DNA of 64,000 nucleotides from JAFAXD01 sp963816775 (lineage in GTDB: Bacteria > Pseudomonadota > Alphaproteobacteria > Rhizobiales > Xanthobacteraceae): contig CAWFLX010000029.1 of the NCBI GenBank assembly GCA_963816775.1, forward strand, positions 1 through 64,000, given 5' to 3'. Of the stretch, positions 42,791-51,157 are shown piece by piece. Below the pieces are notes generated by a model. That model was not told the origin of the DNA. It made no database searches and saw only the letters and a program-made list of their open reading frames with translations. How positions within the stretch are numbered: position 1 is the stretch's first letter; each line of letters starts with the position of its first letter. The position numbers and the translations under genes are program-made.

Positions 42791-44197
42791 TCACGCTTTC
42801 GCGCTCACCGATTGCGTCCCGACCGCAAGCCGCGCGGGCTGCCACAGGCCGGCGACCGCTCCGAGGAGCGACAGGATCGCCGAGACGCCGGTCGCCGCCA
42901 CGAACCCGGCCGTGAATGCGTTGGCGGAGCCGAAACCGCCGGTGGCCGCGAACACCGCGACCGCGATCGCAATTCCGGTGACGCCGCCGAGAAATCGGAA
43001 CATGTTGAAAATGCCGGACGCCTTGCCGACCTCGGTGCGCGCGACCGAGTTCAACACCGCGTTCTGTGCGGCGGGCATCGCCATCGAAACGCCGGCCCCC
43101 GAGAGGATCAAGGGCGCGATCAGTTTGCTGAACGCAAGATCAGGCGCTGCGATCAGCGCAATCCAGGACATTCCGACGGCCTGCAGGATGAGGCCGGCGA
43201 CGATCAGGGGCCGTTCGCCGATCCGGTTGACGAGATTGCCGGCGACCGGCGCCACCACGAACAGCATCGCGGTCCACGGCAGCAAGCGCAGGCCGGCGCC
43301 GAGCGGTCCGTAGCCCTGCGCGGTCTGTAGAAACTGCGGCAGGAAAAACAGAACGCCATACATTCCGGCAGAGTAGAGGAAGCAGGCGCCCACGCCGGAC
43401 GAGAAGGCACGCGAGCGAAAGAGCCGCATCGGCACCATCGGCTGACGGGCGCGCAGTTCCCAAGCGACGAAGCACGCGGCGAGCAAGAGTCCCGCCCCTA
43501 ATGCACCGAGCACCTCGCCGCTGCCCCAGCCTGCAACGTTGCCCTGCATCAGGCCGAACACCAGCCCGAGCGCGGCACCGGTTACCAAAACGACACCGGT
43601 GCCGTCGATTGCGGTTCCGGCACCGAAGCTCTCGGGAATGCGGCGGTACGCCAGCGGAATCACGATGAGGCCGATCGGGATGTTGATCCAGAAGATCCAC
43701 TGCCAGGCGGCCCCCTGCGCGATCGCGCCGCCGAGCACCGGGCCGACGATGAGGGCGAGCCCGGTGACGCCGCTAAAGATCCCGAGCGCCCTGGCGCGTT
43801 CCTGCGACGGAAACGTTGCGCTCAAGAGCGCCATCGCAATCGGCATGATGAGCGCTGCCCCGGCCCCCTGGACGGCGCGGGCGGCGATCAGCCATCCGAC
43901 GCTCCCGGCCAGCGCGCACGCGACCGAGGCAGCCACGAACAGCACGAGCCCGGCAACAAACATGCGGGCGCGGCCGAAGCGGTCGCCGAGCGCAGCGCCC
44001 GTGAGCAGCAGCACCGCGAAGCTCAGGTTGTAGGCGTTCATGGTCCACTCCAGCGCTTCCATCGAAGCGTTGAGGTCGACCCGCATGGTGTTGAGCGCGG
44101 TTGCAACCACCATGGCGTCGAGCACCGCCATCAGCGAACCGGCCGAGGTCAGCGCCAGCACCCACGTCTTGGTCGCGCCGTCGTTTGCTTCATTCAT
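42791..44197 (-). CDS. MFS drug exporter, DHA2 (EmrB/QacA) family
   Basis: A 468-residue inner-membrane protein with about 14 helices. Family motifs: LDAMVVATALNTMRVDLNAS near the start, LTGAALGDRFGRARMFVAGL (motif A), ALIMPIAMALLSATFPSQER, and motif C in GVTGLALIVGPVLGGAIAQG. It exports small hydrophobic compounds; the substrate is unknown. It follows the ABM monooxygenase gene by 40 bases and is likely co-transcribed with it. A fossil of a close relative is at 40717-40785. Confidence 0.9.
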   Translation of the reverse strand: MNEANDGATKTWVLALTSAGSLMAVLDAMVVATALNTMRVDLNASMEALEWTMNAYNLSFAVLLLTGAALGDRFGRARMFVAGLVLFVAASVACALAGSVGWLIAARAVQGAGAALIMPIAMALLSATFPSQERARALGIFSGVTGLALIVGPVLGGAIAQGAAWQWIFWINIPIGLIVIPLAYRRIPESFGAGTAIDGTGVVLVTGAALGLVFGLMQGNVAGWGSGEVLGALGAGLLLAACFVAWELRARQPMVPMRLFRSRAFSSGVGACFLYSAGMYGVLFFLPQFLQTAQGYGPLGAGLRLLPWTAMLFVVAPVAGNLVNRIGERPLIVAGLILQAVGMSWIALIAAPDLAFSKLIAPLILSGAGVSMAMPAAQNAVLNSVARTEVGKASGIFNMFRFLGGVTGIAIAVAVFAATGGFGSANAFTAGFVAATGVSAILSLLGAVAGLWQPARLAVGTQSVSAKA

Positions 44198-44237
44198 GGT
44201 TTGATGTCCTTCTGATCGCGGGGTCTGGACATGGAAA

Positions 44238-44678
44238 TCAAGCGTGGTGGACGTAGGAAACGTCGCACTCGAATGACTCGAACTTTGCGAGTGCCGCGAT
44301 GCGCTGAAGGTAGGAGCCCACCTCGGGATTTTGGCGAAACGCCGCTATGTCCTTCGGGCTTCGCCACTGCGAATAGATGACGACGCGCTTGCCATCCTGG
44401 CTGCGCAGCAAGCTGGTTGAAATCCATCCGGCGAACGTGCTGAACAGCCCGTCTGTCGCGTCCTTGAGAAGCTCGACCAGCTTCTGCTGATTGTCCGGTT
44501 CGACGCTGAGGATGTTGATCAGCGTCGTCATGTTGGCATCAGCGCGAATCGTCGTCTCCATGTCTTCGCTCCTGTTCTGGCTTCCAGCCGGGACCACCTG
44601 CCTAACGAGCTCAATGCCGCCGGCCAGCGTGGTTGCGACGAATGTGCGACGTGAAAGTAGGGCTTTGACCGCATGCAT
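44238..44678 (-). CDS. ABM-domain monooxygenase-like protein with optional Tat-like leader
   Basis: The core (about residues 45-146) is an antibiotic biosynthesis monooxygenase domain: MTTLINILSVEPDNQQKLVE, DGKRVVIYSQWRSPKDIAAF, VGSYLQRIAALAKFESFECD. Two starts are each well supported: ATG 44678 (AGAGGAG upstream) gives 146 residues with a Tat-like leader SRRTFVATTLAGG, and ATG 44561 (AGGAG seven bases upstream) gives a 107-residue cytoplasmic protein. ABM proteins oxidise or sense quinone-like small molecules. It is divergent from the second ECF sigma gene and upstream of the MFS exporter. Confidence 0.82.
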   Translation of the reverse strand: MHAVKALLSRRTFVATTLAGGIELVRQVVPAGSQNRSEDMETTIRADANMTTLINILSVEPDNQQKLVELLKDATDGLFSTFAGWISTSLLRSQDGKRVVIYSQWRSPKDIAAFRQNPEVGSYLQRIAALAKFESFECDVSYVHHA

Positions 44679-44804
44679 AGGCGCTCCTCTCCGGGGCGCT
44701 TGGCCGCGAGCTGGACCGGCTTGCCGATCCCGGCGGCGCGCTCGTCCCGTGACGTCAAGACGAACCGGGAGGGCGATCCGAACCGGTGAAAAATTTTTAT
44801 TTTT

Positions 44805-44834
44805 GGCAATTCTTTTGGCTGCCCCGAAACGTCT
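44805..44834 (+). promoter_or_regulatory. Candidate ECF promoter of the second sigma gene
   Basis: GGCAAT followed by TCTTTTG, 12 bases and CGTCT, preceded by an A/T tract (AAAAATTTTTATTTTT). It lines up with GGAAACCTTTTG-N11-CGTCT at 38303-38330. The predicted start lies near 44841, which favours ATG 44909 over upstream ATG 44840. Confidence 0.5.
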
Positions 44835-44908
44835 AGGGGTTGCGGGCGATTACCGGAGATCTCCAGTGGTCCCGGGCGGCCGTTTGGAGCACAACAGGGC
44901 AGCCACGA

Positions 44909-45823
44909 ATGAGTATGCCAATGCCTGATACGTCCACGGATCGCTCGGATTTCGACCGCGCCCTTGCCGAACTGCGGCCGAAGCTGCATCGCTACTGCGC
45001 GCGCATGACCGGCTCGGTCATCGACGGCGAGGATGTGGTGCAGGACGCGCTCGTGAAGGCGATCGAAGCGTTGCCGCGCACCGGATCAATCGAGAACCCG
45101 GAAGGCTGGCTGTTTCGGATCGCCCATAACGCGGCGCTCGATTATCTGCGGCGCCGCACGCGCCAAGCGGCCGCGCACGCCCACGAGGACATGGATATGA
45201 TTGCTGATCCGGCGGACCCCGTACGCGATCATCAAATCGCGGCGGCGAGCTTACGGACCTTCATGCGCCTGCCGGCCGCCCAGCGCGGCATCGTCATTCT
45301 CACCGACGTGCTCGGCTATTCACCGCAGGAAGTCAGCGACGTCATGGGCAGCAGCATCGCAGCGGTGAAGTCAGCGTTGCAGCGCGGCCGCATGCGGCTG
45401 CGCGAACTGGCACAGGAGCCCGACGATCGTCCACCGCCCGCGTTGTCGGAACCCGAACGCGCGCGGCTGACGACCTATGTCGAGCGCTTCAATGCGCGCG
45501 ACTTCGACACCGTGCGCAGCATGCTCGCCGACGACGTGAAGCTCGACCTCGTCAACAGGCTGCGCCTGAGCGGCCGCACCGAGGTTGGCGCCTACTTCAC
45601 CAACTACGGACGCGTGCACAACTGGCGGTTCGTTCCGGGGTTCGTGGAGGGGCAGCCGGCGATCCTGGTGAGCGACCCGAACGATGCGTCCGAGCGTACC
45701 AAGTATTTCATTCTGCTGACTTGGGCCGACGACGGCCTCGTCGGCATCAGGGATTTCCTGTTTGCGAGCTATGCCATGGACGGGGCCGAAGTGCGACGCT
45801 GGAATGACTACTTGCCGCGCTGA
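44909..45823 (+). CDS. ECF sigma factor with SnoaL-like C-terminal domain (paralogue 2)
   Basis: A 304-residue protein, closely similar to the one at 37286-38215 along its whole length; RPKLHRYCARMTGSVIDGED is identical in both. Region 2 ends WLFRIAHNAALDYLRRRTR, region 4 is IVILTDVLGYSPQEVSDVMG with SIAAVKSALQRGRMRLREL, and the SnoaL-like part begins YVERFNARDFDTVRSMLADD. No anti-sigma gene is adjacent, as expected when the C-terminal domain regulates activity. ATG 44909 fits the promoter position at 44805-44834. Its likely targets are itself and the divergent ABM-MFS pair, though no matching motif was seen facing that pair. Confidence 0.88.
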   Translation: MSMPMPDTSTDRSDFDRALAELRPKLHRYCARMTGSVIDGEDVVQDALVKAIEALPRTGSIENPEGWLFRIAHNAALDYLRRRTRQAAAHAHEDMDMIADPADPVRDHQIAAASLRTFMRLPAAQRGIVILTDVLGYSPQEVSDVMGSSIAAVKSALQRGRMRLRELAQEPDDRPPPALSEPERARLTTYVERFNARDFDTVRSMLADDVKLDLVNRLRLSGRTEVGAYFTNYGRVHNWRFVPGFVEGQPAILVSDPNDASERTKYFILLTWADDGLVGIRDFLFASYAMDGAEVRRWNDYLPR

Positions 45824-45968
45824 CCGTCCGTCGGTTGCGGGCCCGGTTTTTTGCACTCACACGTCTCGCGCAAAACGCTCAGCCGGTGCATGGAATATGG
45901 ATCGCTGCGCCCCTCGTGTATTATGATCGGGACAGAACCGTAAAAAAGCGGGCGCAGGGAGGGACGAA

Positions 45969-46919
45969 ATGACATCCAAGGCCGCAATCGTCGCAGTGCT
46001 TGCCGGAGTGGCGCTGAGCCTTCAGCCCGCGTTCGCGCTCGACACCATCCGGGTCGGCAAATCGGTGCCGATCGCGTGGACATTCACGCCGCTCGATATC
46101 GGCGTTGAAACGGGGATCTGGGAGAAGCATGGGCTCAAGCTCGACATCACGAGCTTTGGTGGCGACGCCAAGGTGCAGCAGGCCCTGGCCGCGAACGGCG
46201 TCGATTTTGCGCTTGGCAGCGGCCCGGGCATGGGTTTTGCCGCCAAGGGCGTGCCGGCCAAGGCGGTCGCCGCCTTCGCGGGTCCGCCCGACAACATCTC
46301 GATCGTGATAGGTGCCAACGCGCCCTACAACGACATCAAGGAGATGAAAGGCAAGAAGTTCGCCGTCACCACCGTCGGCTCGCTGACCGAATGGCTGCTC
46401 CACCGCGCCGCCCTGGCGCAGGGCTGGAAGTACAACGACCTCGTGGCGGTGCCGCTCGGCGGTTTCGAAACCAACTACGCGGCGTTCAAGACCGGCCAGG
46501 TCGACGGCATCATGCTGGCGACCGAGACGAGCATGATGCTGGTCGAAAAGAAAGAGGCCAAGATCATCGCCAACATGGGTGCGTTTGCGCCCAAGTTTCA
46601 TACCCATGTGATTTATGCGCGCGACGAGCTGATCGACAAGAACCCGGATCTGATCAAGCGGTTTCTCGACGGCTGGTTCGAGACCATCGCCTGGATCAAG
46701 GCCAATAAGGACAAGAGCGTCGAGATCTCGGCGCGCGTGCTCAAGCTCGACAAGCATGTCGTCAGCCGCGCCTATGACATCGAGATCGCCATGATGCAGG
46801 ACAACGGCCGCTTCGATCCGGAAGCCATCAAGGTGATCAAATCGTCGCTGGTCGATATGCACATTCTCGACGCCGAGCCGACCGACGCGCAGATGTTCAC
46901 CACCAAGTTCGTTCAGTGA
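45969..46919 (+). CDS. ABC transporter substrate-binding protein (nitrate/sulfonate/taurine type)
   Basis: A 316-residue periplasmic protein with GGGAGGGA upstream and a signal peptide (residues 1-24, ending QPAFA). Type 2 binding fold: IRVGKSVPIAWTFTPLDIGV, QQALAANGVDFALGSGPGMG, EMKGKKFAVTTVGSLTEWLL, DLIKRFLDGWFETIAWIKAN. Its stop overlaps by seven bases the stop region of the convergent permease gene, so binding protein and membrane parts of what is probably one importer are transcribed towards each other. The ligand is unknown. Confidence 0.88.
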   Translation: MTSKAAIVAVLAGVALSLQPAFALDTIRVGKSVPIAWTFTPLDIGVETGIWEKHGLKLDITSFGGDAKVQQALAANGVDFALGSGPGMGFAAKGVPAKAVAAFAGPPDNISIVIGANAPYNDIKEMKGKKFAVTTVGSLTEWLLHRAALAQGWKYNDLVAVPLGGFETNYAAFKTGQVDGIMLATETSMMLVEKKEAKIIANMGAFAPKFHTHVIYARDELIDKNPDLIKRFLDGWFETIAWIKANKDKSVEISARVLKLDKHVVSRAYDIEIAMMQDNGRFDPEAIKVIKSSLVDMHILDAEPTDAQMFTTKFVQ

Positions 46920-47737
46920 TGGTGCGCGCGCCAGAATGAAGCGCGGCGCTCGGCGAGCCGCACGGTTTCGTTCAGCACCACGGCCATCAGCGCCAACATG
47001 GCAACGAGGGTGAAGGTCGCGGGCGGATCGAAACTGTCGGCGAAGATGCGGGCATAATAGCCGACCCCGCCGGTCGAGACATAGAGCTCGGCCAACAGGA
47101 CGCCGAGCAGCGTTCCCGACATCGCGAGCCGTAGGCCCGTGAACAGGCTCGGCGTCATGTGCGGGAGCACGACCCGGCGGATCGACTGCAGCCGGGTCGC
47201 ACCCATGGAGCGGGCCGCGGTGAGGTGCGCGGCCTCGACGCTCTGCACGCCGGCGATCACGTTGAGGATGATCGGAAAGATGCCGTGGCTCACGCCGAAC
47301 GCAATCTTGGCGCCGGCGCCGATGCCGAAATAGAGAACAAAGAGCGGCAGGATCGTCACCTGCGGGATTGCGTAGAGCAGCAACACCAGCGGCAGCGTGG
47401 CGCGCATTGCAAAACCGCTGAGCCCGATCGGCAGCCCGATCGCGACGCCGGCGACGACCGCCAGCACAAACGCGATCACGAGCTCGATGAACGAAGCCTG
47501 GAGCGCGGCCTGCACGCCCGGATCGCCGAGCACGCGCGGCATCGCCGCAATGATGGCGGATGGCGGACTGAGGAAATTGGGATCAAGGATGGTGTGACCA
47601 GCGAGCTCCCAGAGGACAAACACCAGAATCACGACGCCCAGTCTCGCAACCGTCGGATTGCGCCGCAGGAAGGTCCACGTGGCGGACTCGGCTGCCGCCG
47701 CGCCCCGTGCCGATGATGTGACGGCCGCTTCGCTCAC
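46913..47737 (-). CDS. ABC transporter permease (SsuC/TauC type), second
   Basis: A 274-residue inner-membrane permease starting at GTG 47737, which overlaps the stop of the preceding permease (GTGA). It has six or so helices and the ATPase-contact loop EAAHLTAARSMGATRLQSIR with VVLPHMTPSLFTGLRL. The first 25 residues are Ala/Ser-rich. With 47734-48504 it forms a heteromeric membrane channel. Confidence 0.88.
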   Translation of the reverse strand: MSEAAVTSSARGAAAAESATWTFLRRNPTVARLGVVILVFVLWELAGHTILDPNFLSPPSAIIAAMPRVLGDPGVQAALQASFIELVIAFVLAVVAGVAIGLPIGLSGFAMRATLPLVLLLYAIPQVTILPLFVLYFGIGAGAKIAFGVSHGIFPIILNVIAGVQSVEAAHLTAARSMGATRLQSIRRVVLPHMTPSLFTGLRLAMSGTLLGVLLAELYVSTGGVGYYARIFADSFDPPATFTLVAMLALMAVVLNETVRLAERRASFWRAHHH

Positions 47738-48504
47738 GCGGGTCTCCGGTTTTCGCCAAACCGGCGTTGCATCTGGCTGAGTGTGATGTTGAGGATCATC
47801 GCCAGGAAGATCACGAATACGATGTAGGCGAACATCTCGGCCGTGTTCATGCCTTCGGCGAGGGTGACGATGCGGCTGCCGAGCCCGCGCAGCCCGGCGA
47901 TCATCTCGCTGCCCAGGATCGCCAGGAACCCGATGGTGCAGCCGATCCGCAGGCCGGTCGCGATCACGGGCAGCGCGGCCGGCAGCAGCACCCGGCGAAA
48001 CAGCTGCCGCTCGCTGGCGCCCATCGAGCGCGCCACCGTAACGAAGCGCGGGTCGACCTGGCTGATGCCGCCGATGGTGTTGAGCGCAATCGGAAAGAAT
48101 GCATAAGCCGCGCCGAACGCGATTTTCGATTCGACGCCGATGCCGAAGAACAAGATGAACAGCGGCAGAAACACGACGAGCGGAACCGCGAACACGCTGG
48201 CGAGCAGCGGTTCGAATACCACAACGGCGTAGCGCGAACGGCCGACCAGATATCCGATCGTCAGGCCGCAAGTGCTCGCGATCGCGACCGCGACCAGCAG
48301 CTCGAACAGGGTTATGCCGAGGTTGCCGTAAAACGTGCTCGACTGCACGATTGCGAGAAACTTGTCGACCACGTTCGGCAGCTTCGGAAGAAATATCGGG
48401 CTGACGAGACTGTTGCGACCGACGTAGTACCAGAGCGCGATCAGCACGATCACGAACGCGGCCTGAATCGCGCGCGCCTGCCAATCGAACTTGCCGGCTT
48501 TCAT
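47734..48504 (-). CDS. ABC transporter permease (SsuC/TauC type), first
   Basis: A 256-residue permease with the same fold as its downstream partner. The EAA-type loop is PRFVTVARSMGASERQLFRR, followed by VLLPAALPVIATGLRIG. The start ATG overlaps the ATPase gene stop by four bases (48501-48504), and its stop overlaps the next start. This tight coupling marks an ATPase-permease-permease operon. Confidence 0.88.
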   Translation of the reverse strand: MKAGKFDWQARAIQAAFVIVLIALWYYVGRNSLVSPIFLPKLPNVVDKFLAIVQSSTFYGNLGITLFELLVAVAIASTCGLTIGYLVGRSRYAVVVFEPLLASVFAVPLVVFLPLFILFFGIGVESKIAFGAAYAFFPIALNTIGGISQVDPRFVTVARSMGASERQLFRRVLLPAALPVIATGLRIGCTIGFLAILGSEMIAGLRGLGSRIVTLAEGMNTAEMFAYIVFVIFLAMILNITLSQMQRRFGENRRPA

Positions 48505-49418
48505 CGAGGGCTTCCCGGGGCGCTGTCGCGCTGGCCCGCGACTGCGCGCCGCTCACGATCGCGCGCCGCCGCCTTGCCGACGAAGCCGCCGACGGTCTTT
48601 TCGATCTCGCCGCGCAACAGCGCGTAGAGGTCGTTGCGCAGATCGGAAAACGCCGATGAGGTCATAAAGCTCGGCTCGCGCGGATGCGCAGCCTTGACCT
48701 CGATGGTGGCCTTGATCTCGGCCGGCCGCGCCGTCATCACCACCACGCGATCGGCCAGGAATACGGCTTCCGACAAACTGTGGGTCACGAGCACGATGGT
48801 CTTGTTGGTGGTGGCAAGCAGAACCGAGAGTTCCTCGCCCAGATAGGTGCGGGTCTGTTCGTCGAGCGCCGCGAACGGCTCGTCCATCAACAGAATGTCG
48901 GTGCGCAAGCTGAGCGCGCGCGCCAGCGAAGCGCGCTGCTTCATGCCGCCCGAGAGCTGATGCGGATAGTTGTTGGCGAAGTCGGTGAGCCCAACGGCCT
49001 CGATCGCCTCCATGGCGCGCGCGCGTCGCTCCGCCGGCGGGACACCCTGAAATTCCAGTCCAACCGTGACGTTGTCGAGGATCGTGTTCCACGGGAACAA
49101 CGTGTTCTCCTGGAACACGTAGGCAATCTCCTTGGGGGCCGGCCCGTGCACAGGATTGCCGTTGACCCTAACCTCGCCGGCGGTCGGCGTCACCAGACCG
49201 CCGATGATGTTGAGAAGCGTGCTCTTGCCGCAGCCGCTCGGCCCGATCAGGCACAGGAGCTCGCCCTTGCGCACGCCGAGCGAAACCGCGTTGAGGGTCT
49301 TAACCGCGCCCGCATCGGGCCGCGCGTAGGCGTGCGAGACGTTTGCGACCGCAATCGCGTCCGGCGTCACGTCAGGATACCCGCGGCCGTTTGGATTGGC
49401 ATTGGCATGCTGGACCAT
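48501..49418 (-). CDS. ABC transporter ATP-binding protein (nitrate/sulfonate/taurine type)
   Basis: A 305-residue ATPase. Walker A is LIGPSGCGKSTLLN, the Q-loop lies in AYVFQENTLFPWNTILDNV, the signature is QLSGGMKQRASLARAL, Walker B is ILLMDEPFAALDEQ, and the switch His is in VLVTHSLSEAVFLADRVVVM. A C-terminal extension of about 45 residues ends in a basic tail. It energises the two permeases downstream, with the binding protein encoded convergently at 45969. Confidence 0.92.
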   Translation of the reverse strand: MVQHANANPNGRGYPDVTPDAIAVANVSHAYARPDAGAVKTLNAVSLGVRKGELLCLIGPSGCGKSTLLNIIGGLVTPTAGEVRVNGNPVHGPAPKEIAYVFQENTLFPWNTILDNVTVGLEFQGVPPAERRARAMEAIEAVGLTDFANNYPHQLSGGMKQRASLARALSLRTDILLMDEPFAALDEQTRTYLGEELSVLLATTNKTIVLVTHSLSEAVFLADRVVVMTARPAEIKATIEVKAAHPREPSFMTSSAFSDLRNDLYALLRGEIEKTVGGFVGKAAARDRERRAVAGQRDSAPGSPR

Positions 49419-49541
49419 CGGCGCACGACCCCCCGGTTCGCCCGGCGGACCCTGCCAACCACCATTCGCGCCGTCAAGGCGTGGCCGTGCGTACCTGCGC
49501 AGCGCCGCGTCTGCGGCCCTGGGCGGCGTGCCCCGTGGTGC

Positions 49542-50514
49542 TCAGTAGCCGCGGACCCGATCGATGACGTTTTGCATCGGCTCGCCGCGCTCCAGCCGGT
49601 TTATCTGCTCGAGCACGTTGGTCACCAGAAAGCGCGCGTCCGACGCGGCCGCATTGTGCGGTGTGATGGTCACGCGCGGATGCGCCCACAACGGACTGGC
49701 CGCCGGCAACGGCTCCTCAGGAAAAACGTCGAGCGTCGCGCCGGTGAGCGAGCCTTCGTCGAGCGCTGTCAGAATGTCGGCGTCGATTTGCAATCGGCCC
49801 CGGCCCACATTGATCAGGTGGGCGCCGCCCAAGGGGCCGTCGCGCCGCAGCTTGCGCAGCAGCGCGAGATCGAGCAGGCCCTCGGTTGCAGGCGTGAGCG
49901 GCAGCAGCACCACAAGGATCTCGCTGCGTGCGAGGAACGTGTCGAGGCCGGAGGCACCATTGTGGCAATCGACGCCGGCGATTGACTTGGGCGTGCGGCT
50001 CCAGCCCATGACGCGAAAGCCGATCCGCGTCGAGCGCCGACGCGGCGGCACTGCCGAGACGGCCGAGCCCCATGACGCCGACCGTGATGTCGCTTGCCGG
50101 CCGTTGATCGTGATCGCGCCAGATGCGGGCACGCTGCTGCGCGTCGTAGAGACGCTGGCGACGGTGCACCATCAGCACATGCAGCAACACGTACTCGACC
50201 ATGCGGGAGGTGAGATCAGGATCGACAATGCGCACGATCGGAACCGGCGGTAGCGTCGGATCGTGGAGAAGATGATCAACCCCGGCCCCAAGCGAGAACA
50301 CCGCCCTGAGATTGGGGAACGCCGCGAGCGTGCCGGGCGGCGGCTTCCACGCGCAGGCATAGGCGATCTGCTGGGGGGCGCCGATCTGATCGGGCCAGAT
50401 GTAGACGCCGCGTGCCGGGGCGAGTGCGCGGAACCGGGTGGCCCACGCTTCGGCGTCCCAACCGGTCACCACGATCGCGAGCGCTCCCTTCCCGTCACGG
50501 ACCGGAGCGGTCAT
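49542..50514 (-). pseudogene. D-2-hydroxyacid dehydrogenase (GhrA-like), single frameshift
   Basis: NAD(P)-dependent 2-hydroxyacid dehydrogenase of the glyoxylate/hydroxypyruvate reductase group. The first part (ATG 50514; LAIVVTGWDAEAWATRFRAL, VFSLGAGVDHLL, ITVGVMGLGRLGSAAASALD holding the nucleotide-binding glycines) is in one frame to about 50035. The rest (RIGFRVMGWSRTPKSIAG, GGAHLINVGRGRLQIDADIL, RVTITPHNAAASDARF with the catalytic His) is in another. One indel near 50030-50036 accounts for the break. The start overlaps the Nudix gene by 20 bases, suggesting it closes the Yej operon. Confidence 0.82.
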
Positions 50515-51154
50515 GGTCCGGCTCGCCCGCAGCGATGGCGCCAATACGATGCCGATTAAGCGCCAGCCATTGCAGCGCGATGATCAGATATCCGTTGTGC
50601 AGCTTGCCGTCGGCGAGCGCTGCGAGCGCAGCATCGATAGCGACGCACAGCGGCTGCGTGTCCTCGGCTTCATGCGCCGCACCCGCCCGTTCCGGCACCT
50701 TCGTCGAGTCGACGATGGCGAGAAACATCGTGGCGTACTCGTCGTTGATGCCGGGCGCCGGCAGAAAGCTGAATAACGGGTGCAGCGAACGCGGCTCAAC
50801 GCCGATCTCTTCGACGCATTCACGCGCGGCCGCCTGCTGCGGGACCTCGCCCCGTTCCACGTGGCCGGCGACGATCTCGATCAGCTCGCCGAGACCGGCC
50901 GCCAGGTGAGCGGCAAGCCTGAACTGGCGGATCAGCACGACCACATTGCGCGCCGGGTCGACCGCAAGGACCCCGACCACCTTGCCGACATGAAGGATGT
51001 CGCGCTTGAGCGATGCCACTGTCCCGTCGTGGTGCCGCAGGGTGACCTGATAGTGCGCAAAGGTGCGAAAGCCGCGCACCAGAATCTCGGGCGGCGACGT
51101 TGACGCGTCGGCCGGCGCGTCGACCAGAGCTTCGCGCGTGATCGGCGCGCTCAT
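50495..51154 (-). CDS. Nudix hydrolase (ADP-ribose pyrophosphatase type)
   Basis: A 219-residue protein with a complete Nudix box: GHVERGEVPQQAAARECVEE followed by IGVE (G-x5-E-x7-REU-x-EE-x-GU). It is preceded by VGVLAVDPARNVVVLIRQFR, typical of ADP-sugar pyrophosphatases, and PLFSFLPAPGINDEYATMFL follows. It likely cleaves ADP-ribose or related nucleoside diphosphates. It begins three bases after the stop of the Yej ATPase gene, so it is in that operon. Confidence 0.88.
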   Translation of the reverse strand: MSAPITREALVDAPADASTSPPEILVRGFRTFAHYQVTLRHHDGTVASLKRDILHVGKVVGVLAVDPARNVVVLIRQFRLAAHLAAGLGELIEIVAGHVERGEVPQQAAARECVEEIGVEPRSLHPLFSFLPAPGINDEYATMFLAIVDSTKVPERAGAAHEAEDTQPLCVAIDAALAALADGKLHNGYLIIALQWLALNRHRIGAIAAGEPDHDRSGP

Positions 51155-51157
51155 CCG

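Noticed and set aside
44840..44908. Upstream ATG for the second ECF sigma gene
   Set aside because: It would lie at the predicted transcription start, and the added residues are not shared with the paralogue; ATG 44909 is preferred.
46913..48556. A single 547-residue permease on the minus strand
   Set aside because: The upstream part of that frame is a shadow of the first permease; a GTG start at 47737 overlapping the previous stop gives a normal 274-residue second permease.
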